A stretch of 5,632 nt of DNA, from contig VFKY01000129.1 in the NCBI GenBank assembly GCA_009885275.1, positions 1 through 5,632 on the forward strand. Direction: 5' to 3'. Origin of the DNA: Verrucomicrobiota bacterium (lineage in GTDB: Bacteria; Verrucomicrobiota; Verrucomicrobiia; Verrucomicrobiales; Verrucomicrobiaceae). Position numbers and translations under genes: made by a program. The notes beneath the pieces were generated by a model. That model made no database searches. It was not told the DNA's origin and saw only the letters and a program-made list of their open reading frames with translations. Shown one piece after another: positions 5,613-5,632 of the stretch; positions within the stretch are counted from its first letter, which is position 1; each line of letters starts with the position of its first letter.

Positions 5613-5632
5613 ATGAAACCCGTCGTTCTCAA
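5613..5632 (+). CDS. Possible start of next gene (MKPVVL...)
   Basis: An ATG at 5613 opens a frame reading M-K-P-V-V-L to the window edge. GAGG at 5605-5608 lies 4 bases before it and could be a ribosome binding site. It begins 15 bases after the PEP-CTERM stop, which would suit a co-transcribed gene. Only six codons are visible, so the product cannot be named and the call is tentative. Confidence 0.35.

Overview
The window most likely comes from a bacterium of the Verrucomicrobiota, with low to moderate confidence. The main clue is the right-hand gene, a secreted protein ending in a PEP-CTERM sorting signal (VPEPST, hydrophobic stretch, RRYR). Its style (short signal peptide, SFETP start, FDNVRL just before VPEP) is common in that phylum. 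PEP-CTERM proteins also occur in Planctomycetes, some Betaproteobacteria and Cyanobacteria, so the assignment is not firm. No rRNA, tRNA, CRISPR array, insertion sequence or phage gene was found.

Positions 1-4591 are one compact minus-strand gene cluster. In transcription order it holds: an FAD/NAD(P)-binding amine-oxidase-like oxidoreductase (4591-3314); a DUF1365 protein (3320-2508); a cyclopropane-fatty-acyl-phospholipid-synthase (CFA) family methyltransferase (2511-1222); a small three-helix DUF1475 membrane protein (1221-889); a DUF1295 membrane protein of the steroid 5-alpha-reductase/isoprenylcysteine-methyltransferase fold (884-90); and the first 31 codons of what looks like a second CFA-like methyltransferase (93 to beyond the left edge). 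Neighbouring genes overlap by 4-7 bases or lie 0-4 bases apart, so they are almost certainly one translationally coupled operon.

The likely joint role is in-place modification of unsaturated acyl chains in membrane phospholipids. The CFA-family enzyme would add a methyl(ene) group from S-adenosylmethionine. The flavoprotein and/or the DUF1295 protein would carry out a redox step, and DUF1365 and DUF1475 would be accessory. The oxidoreductase-DUF1365-CFA order matches the mycobacterial Rv0449c-Rv0448c-Rv0447c (ufaA1) group and recalls the plant cyclopropane synthases in which an FAD oxidase is fused to a CFA domain. By motif alignment from memory, the CFA-family protein lacks two residues that bind the catalytic bicarbonate in E. 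coli Cfa (Cys139 to Ala, His266 to Gln). The product may therefore be a methyl-branched or otherwise modified acyl chain rather than a cyclopropane.

Positions 4592-4868 are a 277-base divergent intergenic region. It holds an inverted repeat (TTGCGA-N4-TCGCAA), a perfect 14-base palindrome, and a possible sigma-70-like promoter for the rightward gene. Positions 4869-5597 encode the PEP-CTERM protein on the plus strand, and a possible next gene starts at 5613 and runs off the window.
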